Source of the DNA: Marsupella aquatica
Taxonomy: Eukaryota > Marchantiophyta
Direction of reading: 5' to 3'
Assembly (NCBI GenBank): GCA_973895155.1
Contig: OZ316892.1
Span: 6,820,001 to 6,884,000 of the forward strand
Length of the DNA: 64,000 nt
The notes beneath the pieces are model-generated. The model was not told where the DNA came from. It did not search any database and saw only the letters and a program-made list of their open reading frames with translations. Within the stretch, counting starts at the first letter, position 1, and every line of letters begins with the position of its first letter. Of the stretch, positions 10,642-22,117 are shown in pieces. The position numbers were made by a program, and so were the translations under genes.

Positions 10642-13600
10642 ATGAGCATCCTCCGCGCCTCCGCTCACTTGCTGGCCTCCTCTTCCTCAATTCCTTGTCG
10701 TAGCCCAGCTGCCGCAAAACCTCACCTCTGCAAGGCGGCGAACCATCATCCCGTCTGGTTCATTCCCAGCAGTAATGCTGCGCCTCCGAGCGCGCAGCAG
10801 CATCAGCTACGTTTCCGCACCTCTTCTTCGTCGTCCCGTCTGTCGACGGGCTCGAGCCCCGTACGACAATCTCTGCTCGGAGAATATTCTTTGTCTTCGT
10901 CGCTTTGGACCCGTGTGGTGAGTCCCATTGTATCACTGATCGGAGGGGGTTCGGATTCTAGGAATTCTTCTTCGTCCTATCTTTCCGATCAACAACACCG
11001 GCCATATGCTACCGGAGTTGGTAGAGTTCATCAGCCTGCATCCGCAGGAGCAGGAGGAGCAACCTGCTTCTCCGCACTAGGGAGCAGGAGAATGCGGAGT
11101 CGAGGCAATGGAGGAGAGTCTGAGAGTAACAGCAGAGGGACTTCTTCCTCCCCCAATCGAGTAGTAACAGCGCTTGCGGAGGATGGTCAAGGCGGCGGAG
11201 TAGCAGCACCATTGACAGATCTGGAGAAGGATAAGTTTAAGGAGGTTAAGATCAAGCAGACAAACAAGCTGCTCACCCTTCCGACGATTCTTACACTAGC
11301 TCGTGTAGCGGCTGTCCCTGCAATTCTAGCAAGTGAGTATTAATCATCAGCTCCATTGTATTCAGGGTTTTAGTTCAAGGTATGAGTGCAGTCCCGGCCA
11401 GTGTGTCACAAACGAAGTTGACGGTCTTTCTGAACGAGATGAAAAATTTGCAGAGATCTAAACTGGTTATTTTTCCTTCAAATCCACCTTCGAACGCATG
11501 TCATGGAAAATTGCTGACTTTAGATTCCTTATTGCTGGATGCTGTTCCCTCTCAATCTCCATTTTAGGAAGATTCAGGTGGAGGGAAGAATTCAGTCGTT
11601 TTGACACGATCTACATTTAGATCTTTCAAATCTGCGTCTGTCGTGTTGCTGATGCCCAGGTTCATTTTGTTGCTATGACTTATAAATGTTGAAACTTTTC
11701 TTCGCTTGAAGACCTCTAGACGCAGAAACCTCTTCAAGTTCCGGAAACGGGTTTCTTAAATGGGCCATTTGTGTACATTCTATCGATTTTATCGTTCTTC
11801 CAATTGCTCAGTCAGAACGCTGTAAGATTGGAAGAACCCCGCCTTTCCGTGGTGTGAACTCTGGTTGCCACTACACTATTTCATCGAAGCTAGAGTTACT
11901 GACGGTTTATTTGATTTACAGTTTTTTACTCCGAACAGCCATGGGCTACGTCAGCTGGGGCGGTGATCTTTGTTCTGGCTGCAGTAACGGACTGGCTAGA
12001 TGGTTACCTAGCGCGCAAGGTATGGCAGGAATCTCTCAACAGTCACCTCGGTGCTCCTCTCCCGGTTGACTACATTGCCTTACTTGGGGAGAAAACACGT
12101 CTCATCTGTTTTTGTGTTTTCTGCAGTCTGCAAATTAGCTTTAATTTGGACCTTTCTCTTCTAATGGCAGATGGGAACCAGCTCTGCATTTGGAGCATTT
12201 TTGGATCCTGTTGCTGACAAAGTAAGAGAAGCCTGCCGATTCTCTCGTAAAGTTTCCCGCTGTACTGAGTAAAAATGAGCAGTGCTTTGGATCCCCACAC
12301 GTTTGTTATGGACAGCAAACAGCCGTTTTACGAATTGCTCGAGTCTACTCCCACGCTGTCCACGAGTTAGTAGAATGTACATTTTTAACTTTTTTGCTGC
12401 CCATGTATTATCCTCATATCCATACATGTGTTCATCTCTTGCCCCAGTCGTGCTTTACATTTGCTTTCGGAATTTCCGTGACACTTGCATTTCGTTTTTT
12501 GCAGTTAATGGTAGCAGCAGCATTAGTGCTCCTTTGTACCAAGCCTCTTGCAGTTGCCAATTTGGCCGCTGTCCCGTGGCTGCTTCCCGTCCCAACCATT
12601 GCAATAATCGGTCGAGAGGTGGGTCATATCCTTTCCCTAGCAAGTGTTATACGTAGATGCCTTCAATTTTCAGAAGAGAAATGTTATTGATTTGGTGCTT
12701 AAGCGCACAAAATATGTTACGTTTTCGTAGTTGATTGATAGGGTAACAGTTATGATCATGCTCAGTGGTTCATTGAGGAAAAGCGACTTTAAGGTTACGG
12801 CAATGGAGTTGAACTAAGGCCTTCAGTACTACGGTATTGTGATCGTGTGATCTTCAGATTACGATGTCAGCTGTAAGAGAGTGGGCTGCTGTACAAGGTG
12901 GAGACCTACATAAGGTATTCGTACTCTTCAAGTCTTACTGTATTTGACACAGATCTGCTATAGCTCTGGCTTGACGAATGGAATCAGAAAATTTATTGGT
13001 TTCTTGCTGCTTTGGACTGGCCTGAGCGGTTGCATGATTTGTCTGCTTTTTACTGGGGCCAATTACATGGACAGTGATCAAGGTCTGTATGAGATCACTA
13101 GATGATGCGATGAATGTGCTCCATCTAGTTTATTGAGTTCGTTTGCCAGCTAGAGATATACAGCAAGATTTTGAAAACAATAAATCCAGCGCATCTGATG
13201 GATCTGCTGTTTCCTCGTAGGCTGTTGCTGTGAACAGTCTGGGGAAGATCAAAACTGCATCTCAAATGGTTGCAATAACCTTGCTACTGGCTTCCGGGGA
13301 AGGAGGGTGAGTCTTCTTATGCCTCTAATGTCAAGAAACTGTTCTGCACGGCTCATTCTAAGTGATGATCCTATTTGTTTCCAAAATGTATGTTCGTAGT
13401 GAATTGTTAGGTGTGTAATTGTTCGTTGTGTAAGACGTTCTGTAGGTCCCTAATTATTGACCCTGTCTTTAGAAACTCTGTGATCTGCAGCCAAATAGTA
13501 GGGGTCAAAATTATGTTTACAGAGCTCTAGCGTTTGAATGCATGTGACGTGCTGACAACTCTACTTCCGTTACGATTTGTCGATATTGCTCAACAGGCTC

Positions 13601-13714
13601 GATTCAACGCTTGCGGGAGTAGTAGGCGTTGGTCTTCTTTACATAGCAGCCATGCTTGCCTTGTGGTCATTGGCGATTTACATGAGGGGCATTTGGGGTA
13701 GCATGTTCAAGTAA
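10642..13714 (+). CDS. PGP1: CDP-diacylglycerol-glycerol-3-phosphate 3-phosphatidyltransferase
   Basis: Phosphatidylglycerophosphate synthase makes phosphatidylglycerol-phosphate from CDP-diacylglycerol and glycerol-3-phosphate, the committed step to phosphatidylglycerol for thylakoids and cardiolipin. Exons are 10642-11332, 11922-12019, 12171-12221, 12505-12618, 12858-12914, 13221-13306 and 13597-13714; the joined frame is 404 residues. The CDP-alcohol phosphatidyltransferase signature is complete: D257-G258, A261-R262, G271, D275 and D279, with an intron after K263 inside the motif. Several hydrophobic helices follow, as expected of this integral membrane family. The first ~200 residues are Ser/Arg-rich and of low complexity, consistent with a plastid and/or mitochondrial leader; Arabidopsis PGP1 is dual-targeted. 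The leader is longer than in Arabidopsis (about 300 residues in total there). The start is the first ATG in a frame open throughout exon 1. Confidence 0.95.
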
Positions 13715-14716
13715 ATACCCTTTGCTAGGGCTCTCGGTATGGTAGCTTAAAATGACTTTTCCAGGGTCTGTTGTTGGGGTCTTATCGCTGTCTTTGCATT
13801 TTTGCATGTTCCTCTGACTTCTAGGTAGTCACTGATGTGGTAAAAATGAATGTTCACCAGGACTCTCAGACTTACTGTGCTTTCTTGCTAACCTGAACTG
13901 AGTATGTGTGGGGATAAGAGCGGCTAGACAACTAACACCAAGCCAGATTATGAGCACTTCAGGTTACAGCAGTGGCTTGCAGTTACTTCTAAATTTTGGT
14001 TTGTATATAACATCAGCGCCGTAGGGCAGGCATAGCCAAACCATGATGGGGTTGATAGAATGATGGCTTCTCCGAGAGTATTGTGTATTTACTTATAGGC
14101 GTCTGAGAGCTGGAGGGATCTCTTTCTTATTCAGAGGCTGCTCGATTGAAACTAGTTGTGGCTCTCAACTCCAGATTGGCCCAGGGAACAATGTCATATT
14201 ATTTGTTCTGTTATGAATTCATTTCCTGAGCTTACCACGGGATCACTACATGTATGACATAAACCAAGTCATTTCTGTAGACGCCAGTACTTTATATCTG
14301 TTAATGTGGCAGCCAGTAAATGCTGAGAATTGCATTGGAGATAATTTTGTTTTGGAATCCCATCTGGTATATGATCTGGAAAACAATGCTTGTCTTTCTT
14401 GGATTCTCGATCTGTTGTTGATATATTCCTTTATCAATTGACAACTTAACGTTACTGTGCTATGGTCCAAGACCAGCAGACTGACATAGAATTGCTGTCC
14501 AAATGCCATTTGTTCCAACTGGTTGTGAATACTGCAAATGAGCAAAGAACAATGCACTGATAGGACCTTCACAAATAGATGTGAAGACGACCTCTGTCCC
14601 CGACGAGCCTGGTGCATATGGTAGGGTCGCATTTCTCAATATGGAAGTAACTAGTAGTACTGTTTCAGAACTAGAAATAAACATAGCACAACGCAATCAA
14701 AGTAACTAATAAACAT

Positions 14717-15016
14717 AAACTCCCCCAAATTACCCAATATTGCTACCATGCCCCCAAAACAAAATTAATTATCAACCTGTCTCTCATTTTGTATTTGGGT
14801 TAATATTAATTTGTATACAAGTTTTGTGCCATGTGGCAAGTTGCTACTGGATAGCCTGAGCCCACTGCGACACACCTTGGCCCCACTTGGCTACATTAAC
14901 CATATACAAGTTAATATTAACCAAAATATAAAACGGGGGACAGGTTGATAACTAATTTTGTTTGGGAGACATGTTAATAATATTGGGTAGTTTAGGGGAC
15001 AGGTTAGTAAAAAATT
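14717..15016. mobile_element. MITE-like foldback element with 8 bp flanking repeat
   Basis: About 105 bp at the left (from about 14718 to 14822) are the imperfect reverse complement of about 105 bp at the right (about 14908 to 15012). Shared landmarks are TTACCCAATATT, ACAAAATTAATTATCAACCTG and GGTTAATATTAA with their complements. Even the interior partly pairs (GCCATGTGGCAAG against CTTGGC sequence). The 8 bp word ATAAACAT sits directly outside both ends (14709-14716 and 15017-15024), a plausible target-site duplication of hAT-like length. There is no coding capacity, so it would be non-autonomous. Confidence 0.8.
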
Positions 15017-15085
15017 ATAAACATGAATTAGTGAATTGTCTTAGTGTAGTGGTTCAGGTTTTGGAGGGGGGTTGACCATGTACTT

Positions 15086-15232
15086 GGTTGGTTTAAATGT
15101 GAGGCCCATGCCCACAGGTACTTTCAAGCTTTAGTTACTGTGAAGTCTATGATGCAGCATCTGAATGCAATGAAAATGGGTGTACATGGTTGGTTCCAAT
15201 GAGGCCCACGCCCAGAGGTATTTTGAAGTAGT
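15086..15232 (+). repeat. Duplicated module, about 110 bp apart
   Basis: The phrase TGGTTGGTT...TGAGGCCCATGCCCACAGGTA at about 15086-15120 recurs as TGGTTGGTT...TGAGGCCCACGCCCAGAGGTA at about 15187-15221. The intervening sequence differs, so this is an old tandem duplication or two copies of a short dispersed repeat. Confidence 0.55.
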
Positions 15233-16570
15233 CACTTGGGAGTGTTTACATGCACTCCTGCTAACACAATCAGGATGAGTCCAATCCTAGGTGTGTGGAG
15301 ACATGGACTTCTTCCTAACAAGAATTGTTCTAAATTGGTTTAATGAAAGTTGCTGATTTGGCAAAAGTGAGTTCAGGACCTTGGAAGCACCAACTCATAA
15401 AAACCATATTTGTCACTCAATGGGTAGTTATTGCTGGTCTAACTTGTACCCCTACCACTGGAAGTTAACCATGAGTTTGGGTATAAGTATGTGTGTTACC
15501 AAAGGGTTTATTTGCAGCGAATCCCCTATCAATTCAAAGCAACAATGCTTCGAATCCGACAATGTTGTGGCAAAATTTTGTACTTTTAACCACAGCATAT
15601 GACACATTTTGTAAATCAATTTTCCTTGATTTTTGCAGCCTCTACAGAATAGACTTGTGTCCTTACCTCTATAACTGTTGGGTTGAGTTGATGTCATTGG
15701 GATGGATCTGGACCATCTTTTGTTATGATGTGTTATTTCTGCTCTTTTCTGCTTGCCAAGCATTATTGAGTACAGCAAGTACTGGTGGGAGCAGGGGTTT
15801 GATAAAGTCCATATCTGTATCTGCCACACAATCCCCATACATTTCCATGTAAGCCCATAACCGATACAGATGAGGACCACAAGTAGAGATGCCCGTCAAG
15901 ATGAACACTAGCACAAACCAGCCCCAGTTTTATTAGATGTGATTATTTACAGTAGTTTCTCAGAGCCATAATTATCATTTGTTGACAACTCAAGATTCTT
16001 TGCCATTGCCATCCTTGTTAGTTACCTCAAATCTTTATGTACCTTAATTACTAGGTAAAGGTCATAACAGAGAAAATTATGGACTACTAATTCCATGATC
16101 ATATGTCATGACCTTAAGTCACTCTAGAGGTTAATGAAAAGAAATTATAAACTTTTACATGGTATTGTTAGTGTCATTTCTTTATGGCCAAAAGCATGAT
16201 GATGAAGCTTTGAGACACCCTAATTGTGCTCAACTTGTGTTGCTTCTAAGAGGGAAGTGGTCAAAACTTTTCTTGGTACACCTTGACTATTCTGTGATAT
16301 ATGTAGGGTCTTGACTTCTAACCTTTGGTTAAACTACAAGCTCCCATGTAAAGTACTGTGTGTGCCCCATAGTACTCATTTCACAAACACCACAATAATG
16401 TATATGAAAGAGTTATGGCATTTTGGGGAACTGAGATTTACTTGATTGCCACTTTTTTTGGGTATATTTTGTACCTTGTCACTGAATTTTTCTACGTAGT
16501 TATGACAATGCCACTGATTCCTTTGTAAGGTAAGAAAATTAATTTGGGTTAGCTCCTTCACATTCAATGG

Positions 16571-16812
16571 CTGTAATCACACCCAATTTTGTGATTAGAC
16601 AACCTGGGTCTCCCTAAAGGTGACTTTGATCACCCTTGGATCAGGTGATAGAGAGGTGGGTCAGGTGGTCCTGTCCTCCCATCCTATGCCTAGCCTCTGT
16701 CCAGGGCCAGCCTATCCCTGCGCATAGCCTCTCCCTCTATACTACAAACAGTGGTCAAAGCCACCTTGAGGGAGATCAGAGCCGTTTGATCCCAAACCTG
16801 GGTGTGATGAGA
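16571..16812. mobile_element. Foldback element, about 240 bp
   Basis: The left arm (about 16571-16634) contains ATCACACCCA, CCTGGGTCTCCCT and AAGGTGACTTTGATC. The right arm (about 16752-16812) contains the reverse complements GGTCAAAGCCACCTTGAGGG, CCAAACCTGGGTGTGATGA. Arm similarity is high but with indels. No coding sequence and no convincing target-site duplication were seen. A MITE-like origin is an inference from the structure. Confidence 0.65.
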
Positions 16813-17073
16813 GCTAATCCACATTGATTTTCTCAACTGACATATAAATGTAGTGGCTTTGCGAAATTAGAAAAAATCAATGGCAAGGTGTGTATTATGC
16901 CAAAAAAGAGTGGCAATGTAGTAACACCCAATTTGGGGGATTTTGTTAGTACCAGTATCACCTCATAATCCCACCATAAGATGGGATCTACAGCTGAAAA
17001 TACTGGTTCCTCAAAAAACAGCATCTGAAAACAGTTCTTCATTTTTTTAGGAAAACACCAACAAACATTTTTA

Positions 17074-17233
17074 GGGTATGAGGGTCCTATGATGGGAAGT
17101 GAGTGGGAGAGCGGACAGGTGTACTGTTCACCTAGGCAGATGAAAAGTGGCCGGCAGTACACCAGCATTGGTAATTTGCCTAGGTGAATAGTAGAACCTC
17201 CCAGTCACTTCCCATCATAAGACCTATGTACCC
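17074..17233. mobile_element. Short MITE-like element with about 36 bp terminal inverted repeats
   Basis: The left end begins GGGTATGAGGGTCCTATGAT and continues GGGAAGTGAGTGGGAG. The right end is CTCCCAGTCACTTCCCATCA followed by TAAGACCTATGTACCC, its reverse complement with a few mismatches. A second pairing, CACCTAGGCAGATG against GCCTAGGTGAA, lies inside. Left flank TTA and right flank TTG could be a mutated 3 bp target duplication, which would fit a Tourist-like element. A related left half is found near 50968. Confidence 0.75.
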
Positions 17234-17887
17234 TTGATGTGTAGACCTGCTCTTCATTTGTCTATAACTCGAGATTCTTCATTGGTCCCATCCTTGTTCA
17301 CCTTCATGTGTAGTTATGCTTGCTTTGTGTGTGTTCAACAAATGGTGGTCAAAATGTTTCTTGATGACCTTCACCACAATTCTGTATTGTAATTAAGGTT
17401 TACAGCTTTTCAGAACGATACTTTACCACTAAAGATATTCTAATTGACAATACTGTCTCAGTTTGTTTTTGTATTTACACATATGACATGGTTGCTTATG
17501 TGAATGACAAGTTCACCAAGATATCTAGAACATTCATATACCAAAATAGTGACATATTTATAATAAATTTTACTTATAAAACTCAAACAGAAATTAGAGT
17601 TGGGGTCTAGGTTTCTAGAGTGAAGCCCTCTAGACCATGACTCCAGGGCCCACCACGAGGATGGAAAGAATGACGGATGCAAAATGATGATCATTTTGTA
17701 GTGATTTCTATTTTTATTCAAAGAATGGGTCAGGGCGCCACCACAAGTATGGAAAGAATAATGAATATGATGCATGTCAAGTGATGATCATTTTGCCTTG
17801 GTTTCTATTTATATTCCAAAAATGGGCAAAAGAGTGGCACTGTTAGTGTCAATGTAATGTAATTAAAAGCTGTTAAGGTTTAATTTT

Positions 17888-17897
17888 AAACCCTAAA
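17888..17897 (+). promoter_or_regulatory. Telo-box upstream of EMC8/9
   Basis: AAACCCTAAA, the plant telo-box (interstitial telomere-type motif) commonly found in promoters of housekeeping and growth genes, lies 500 bases upstream of the EMC8/9 start codon. A single short motif can occur by chance. Similar motifs occur upstream of neurochondrin and the rhomboid gene. Confidence 0.35.
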
Positions 17898-18397
17898 TGC
17901 CTATCTTACCCTTAGTTTACCGCGAAACGTTTGAACCCACTGTTCTCTCCGAACGGACACAAATCGAGCTTAAGTTAATAATTATGGACGGAAAAGGATG
18001 GGAACGACGAAGAACCTCGAGGTGTCGACAAAGAAGCAAATCTAGGGCTTAATTAAGGTTTGATGCACGCACAGTCCCATCAGTGCCCTTTTCCCCGTGA
18101 AACCTCTGTCATCGTGAAGAATGTCGTGACTCCCTCTGATGAAGAATTGAATCATTTCTCGTTTCCTTGTGCTGCGGCTCTTCGCCGACTTCCTCCTCTT
18201 CTTCGACTTCGGTGAGGTCCATTAATTAGTGAGCACCATAGAAGCTTTGGCATTAAACAGCCTGCGCTTCTTTGAAGTCACGGCACGGCAGATGCAGCTG
18301 TGGAGATTTCAGCAGCAGCTGTGACATTGAGGGGGCTTGTGAGTGGAGCTCACTCGCTACGACGAGCTTGGCGTTGTTTTTTTGAGATAGTTAGACG

Positions 18398-21300
18398 ATG
18401 GTAGGAAGCAGTAAGTATGAAATTGGGCAGACGGCGCACGTGAAGACCGTGCTACACGCTTTGAAGCATCCGAGCAGCGCCGTGAGTGGAGTTCTTGTTG
18501 GCAAGGTCACTGGGTCTCTGGGTAAAAATGAGGCAAACAGCGAGAATTCGTCGGAGGAGAACGTCAAGGTCGACATTGTCGATGCCGTGCCGCTGTTTCA
18601 TGGTCAGCACGGCCTGCTGCCCATGCTGGAGCTCGCTCTCTCCCAGGTTCGTGCTCTTTCTGGCCAAAATTCTTCCCTTCCGATGTTTCGGGTGAATGAA
18701 ACACGGTGTCTATGAGATGGGGTTGGACGTCCACAATTTGAAGGACAAGCTCAAAATGTAAGAAGTGAATATCCATTGAATCGTAAATCGAGAATGATTG
18801 TATAGAATCATGTGAACGTGAGTCTCCTTCCTCCATCCCTTTCTTAGACGTAGCTTGTAACACTACTTTCCGGAAGGAATTGAAGAAGTTCTGGAGTGAT
18901 TACAAGTACCAGTGACCTTTAAGGTGGCATTTCTGGTCTATTTAGACTTTATTAATTCTGTCCTCTTAAGACTCACTCGAAACCCTATCATACCCCCTGC
19001 TCATTATGTCAAGGATGTCTGAAGGACGTCCCAGTTGATGACTTTCTGCCTTCCAACCGACGCCTCTCTCGTTCCAGCATTTCCTGGTCTGACCAATTTG
19101 TAACCGAAATAGTTGTCCAGAATGAGGGTTATTTATCCTCTCCTTGCTCATGTATAAAACACCTGTATGCTGGTGTCCTTCCTATGCACCGAAGTACAGC
19201 CAAAATTGAATGGAATGCAACAATCTTGGAATGACTGTAATGGAAATAACTGTTCAAGCTGGTAAGTCTGGTGTCTTAATTTCTTCTATCCCCAAGTACG
19301 CTGAATCCTAGCGTACTCTTTGCTGATCCGTGTTAAAGATATCTTCATTCACCCCCCAGTTGATGGCGTTCTGACTTTCTAGTGGCAAAACCCTATTAGG
19401 TCACGCATCTGGCAAGTTTGGTATGAACAATCTACAACCGAAAATGGCATCCGAAAATAGATGTTATTTTTATTTCCTTCATGCATTGAGTTGCCCTGTC
19501 TCATTCTCTGCCTTGAGGGCAAAGGCACAGCATAGTTTGTTGAATTCAAGATGTCGGTAATGACTATGATCAATGAATACTGTTTTAGCTTGCATTTCTG
19601 GTTTCTTTAGAACTTACTTCTTATTTCCCCCTAAAACTCACCCAAACTCGCTCACAGTCGTTGCTGATCCCTGTCAATGATATCCTGCTTAGCTCCCAGT
19701 CATTAAGTTTCTGACTTTTTAGTGACTACGCTTGTCGGTCAGATTCAGTTTAGACCGAAGAAACAATTTATGAGCAGATAAGGGAGACGGAAAACCTCAA
19801 AGAGATATCTTGATCCCATTGGCAGCGTTTTAATTTCTCTTCAGATTGTTGAGCTGCCCGAAATGCTCCTTCACAATGGACTCAGTAATTCGCTCGTGTA
19901 ACTCGTTGTTTCGCTTCAGATGCTTTTCATTGCATCAGACGGTTCGCTGTCTTCTTGGACTATTTCTCAAACAGGAATCAATCAAAGAGCTTGGATATAG
20001 TAGTACTGTTTGATCCAATTTTCAGGTGCCTGAAGCCACCAGAGTCTTTCACACACAGCTGTTCCCAGTCACCTGATTCAGAAAGTGTTGGTCTGAACAA
20101 TCAACAACCTGAAAGGGCGTCTAGAAGCTGTCGTGGTCTTCCTTCCTTTGTTATCTATATCTCCCTTAAGCCAGTGTCTCTCCTGAGGGCTGATATTCAG
20201 CAAAAGGAAGTCTCTTTCTGGTCATTTCTGTTATGTTTTCAAGTCGCTCGTCACAACTTGGTATAAATAGTGACGCCTCTCTTCGAGCCGTATTTAACAC
20301 AGTTTAAGCTGATGATTTAAGGTGGAAATGTGCATGATAGGCTGAGTGAGTATAACAAGTTAATTGCCGAACTGAGGTATTTTCATGCTACTCGCAGGTT
20401 GAAGAGTACTTCAGTGCTGAGAAGGATGGCCTAGTGATCGTTGGTTACTACCATGCAAATGAGAGGTTTGATGACTATGAATTAAGCCCCTTGGCCCGGC
20501 GGATCGGTGACCATATTGCCCGATACACTCCTCAAGCAGGTGTTTTACTGGTATATCTCCTCGACTTACAACAGTGATGCTAGCATAATGCTCCTGTGTT
20601 TTTATCCTTCGTGTTTCATCCAATTCTCAAAGATGTTCAGATATTTAATTGCTTGCTGGACATTTCCTTTGAAACTCGTGAATGAATTTTAAATGTATCA
20701 GGTGTGTTATAGTGTCGAAGTCTGCGCTCTCTGTAAATGAGCTAGCATAATGTTTTCGGATTGTCCTTGCGTTGAGGGGGTATTCACGTCAAGCAAGAAC
20801 CACCTGCTTACAAAGAAATCTAAGAGCTGTCCAGGCTGGTAGTAATCTTAAGTTGTTGTGGTAGCTACGACTGACTTACAGAATGCCATTGAAACGACAA
20901 GGCCTAAGGAATATCTCAGTGAAATAGACGTGGGCTATAGTTTACTGAGGAGGCGAGGCCGTAAAGCGAAATAGTCTTGCTCTCAAACTTGTGATAACGC
21001 TAACTCCTGGACAGAATTAGTCGCATGTTTGAACTTTCTTTATTTGGAGCACACGCTCATATCTATCTCGTGCCCTTGTGTCCAGCTTGATAACAGGTTA
21101 CTGGGAGCTTTGAAGAAAGGCGCCAGTAAGAAGCCAGTGGTGCAGGTTAGTTTCCAATTTGGTGCTTCTTTCATTTCGCCGTTCGGTCTCTGAAATTTTG
21201 AAAACTTAGGGTGAAGTTGTGACGCTTACCAATTTCTGCGATCAATCATCATGTGTCATATCGGTTAAGAGCTTCTCCTTGTAGGTGTCAAGTTATATTC

Positions 21301-22117
21301 TCTCTTCCAGTCTGGAAGCATGGTCACAATATCATGATGTCTATTATGTGTCCCTGCGTTCATCTTTGCCTGCTTCTCCTTGTTATCTTGTTGCCCACTG
21401 GCTCAAAAGTGTCTATAACGTCCTCAAGTCCATAACTGGAGACTTATACGGACCCCGGGGGATGTGTATCGTATCGTCTAGAAATACCCAGGGGGTTGCT
21501 GTACTGGAAGCCAATCTTCATGTATAGCGAAGCAAGTTCGTGAACAATTTTATGCTTTCCTATTGGTGACGACCATTCTAACAGCTCCGTATTTCTAATG
21601 TCATGAAGCTCTATACAAGGGATGCAGTTCGTGGGTGGCGAGAGAACGGTGATCTAGTCTTGAAGGAAGCTACAGCGAACAGTATTCTAATCGATTACAT
21701 TTCTGAGAAGCGGGAGCATTTGCTTGTTGATTTTGATGACCACTTGGCCGATGTCAGCAAGTGAGTGTCTAGCAATGATCCTTCCAGAACTATGATCTGA
21801 GTATTTGAAATTCTTGTTGATGATCTGCTCTTCAATCAATATAGGACGTGTCAGGTCCTGAACTCAGTTGCAGTAATGTTTTCTTTGAACTGTTCGAGGG
21901 AATAGATTTGTCTAAATTCTTCTCATCCATTCTCTCTCGTCTGAGATTTGTATTAGGGCAATGGTCGATACTTAATGCATTTGACAGTTTAGCTTATTTT
22001 CTTTTGCATAGAAGCTATTTCTGTGAGAGATGCTTTAAGCAGATGTTGGCTTCACGTTGTTCTCAGCCTGCGACTGTTCTGTGCAGGGATTGGTTGAATC
22101 CTAACCTATTCAATTGA
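18398..22117 (+). CDS. EMC8: ER membrane protein complex subunit 8/9 homologue
   Basis: EMC8/9 is a cytosolic-side subunit of the ER membrane protein complex, which inserts tail-anchored and multipass proteins; it has an MPN-like fold without a metal site. Exons are 18398-18646, 20398-20550, 21086-21145, 21585-21760 and 22087-22117, giving 222 residues against about 208 in Arabidopsis. Family landmarks seen: the N-terminal YEIGQTAHVK block, GVLVGK, DAVPLFH, VGYYHANERFDD, GDHIARYTPQA, and the C-terminal DWLNPNLFN immediately before the stop. Residues about 45-61 form an Asn/Glu/Ser-rich insertion absent from the Arabidopsis protein as I recall it. The second exon could appear to end at a GT at 20540, but only the donor at 20551 keeps the frame and the conserved LLLD sequence. 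The first intron is long (1751 bases) and holds repeats. Confidence 0.93.
18950..19750 (+). repeat. Diverged repeats inside EMC8/9 intron 1
   Basis: Three segments share a word order: GCTGATCC or similar, then a GTCAA/GTTAA-GATAT phrase, then CCCAGTTGATG or CCCAGTCATTAAG, then TTCTGACTTT. They lie near 18998-19060, 19321-19385 and 19661-19725, i.e. roughly 330 bases apart. The copies are too diverged to set exact borders. They look like an old triplication of a ~330 bp intronic block. Confidence 0.5.

Larger units (their letters stand above)
13715..18397. other. Intergenic DNA between PGP synthase and EMC8/9
   Basis: The interval is AT-rich with no supportable gene. It contains three foldback elements and a duplicated ~110 bp module listed separately. 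ORFs of 128 and 142 codons on the minus strand (14246-14632, 15452-15880) lack any motif I recognise. The last ~400 bases, which become GC-richer and hold an AAACCCTAAA telo-box at 17888-17897, are the probable promoter of EMC8/9. Confidence 0.4.

Noticed and set aside
14246-14632. 128-codon minus-strand frame in the region after PGP synthase
   Set aside because: No motif, no ATG context of note, and it overlaps an unrelated plus-strand frame; treated as chance.
15452-15880. Minus-strand 142-codon frame with a Cys/His-rich start, considered as a copia gag piece
   Set aside because: No defining gag or integrase motif could be identified, so calling it would be guesswork.
20398-20540. EMC8/9 exon 2 ending at the GT at 20540
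   Set aside because: That donor leaves a one-base overhang with no acceptor that fits exon 3 at 21086; the donor at 20551 restores the frame and the conserved hydrophobic LLLD sequence.
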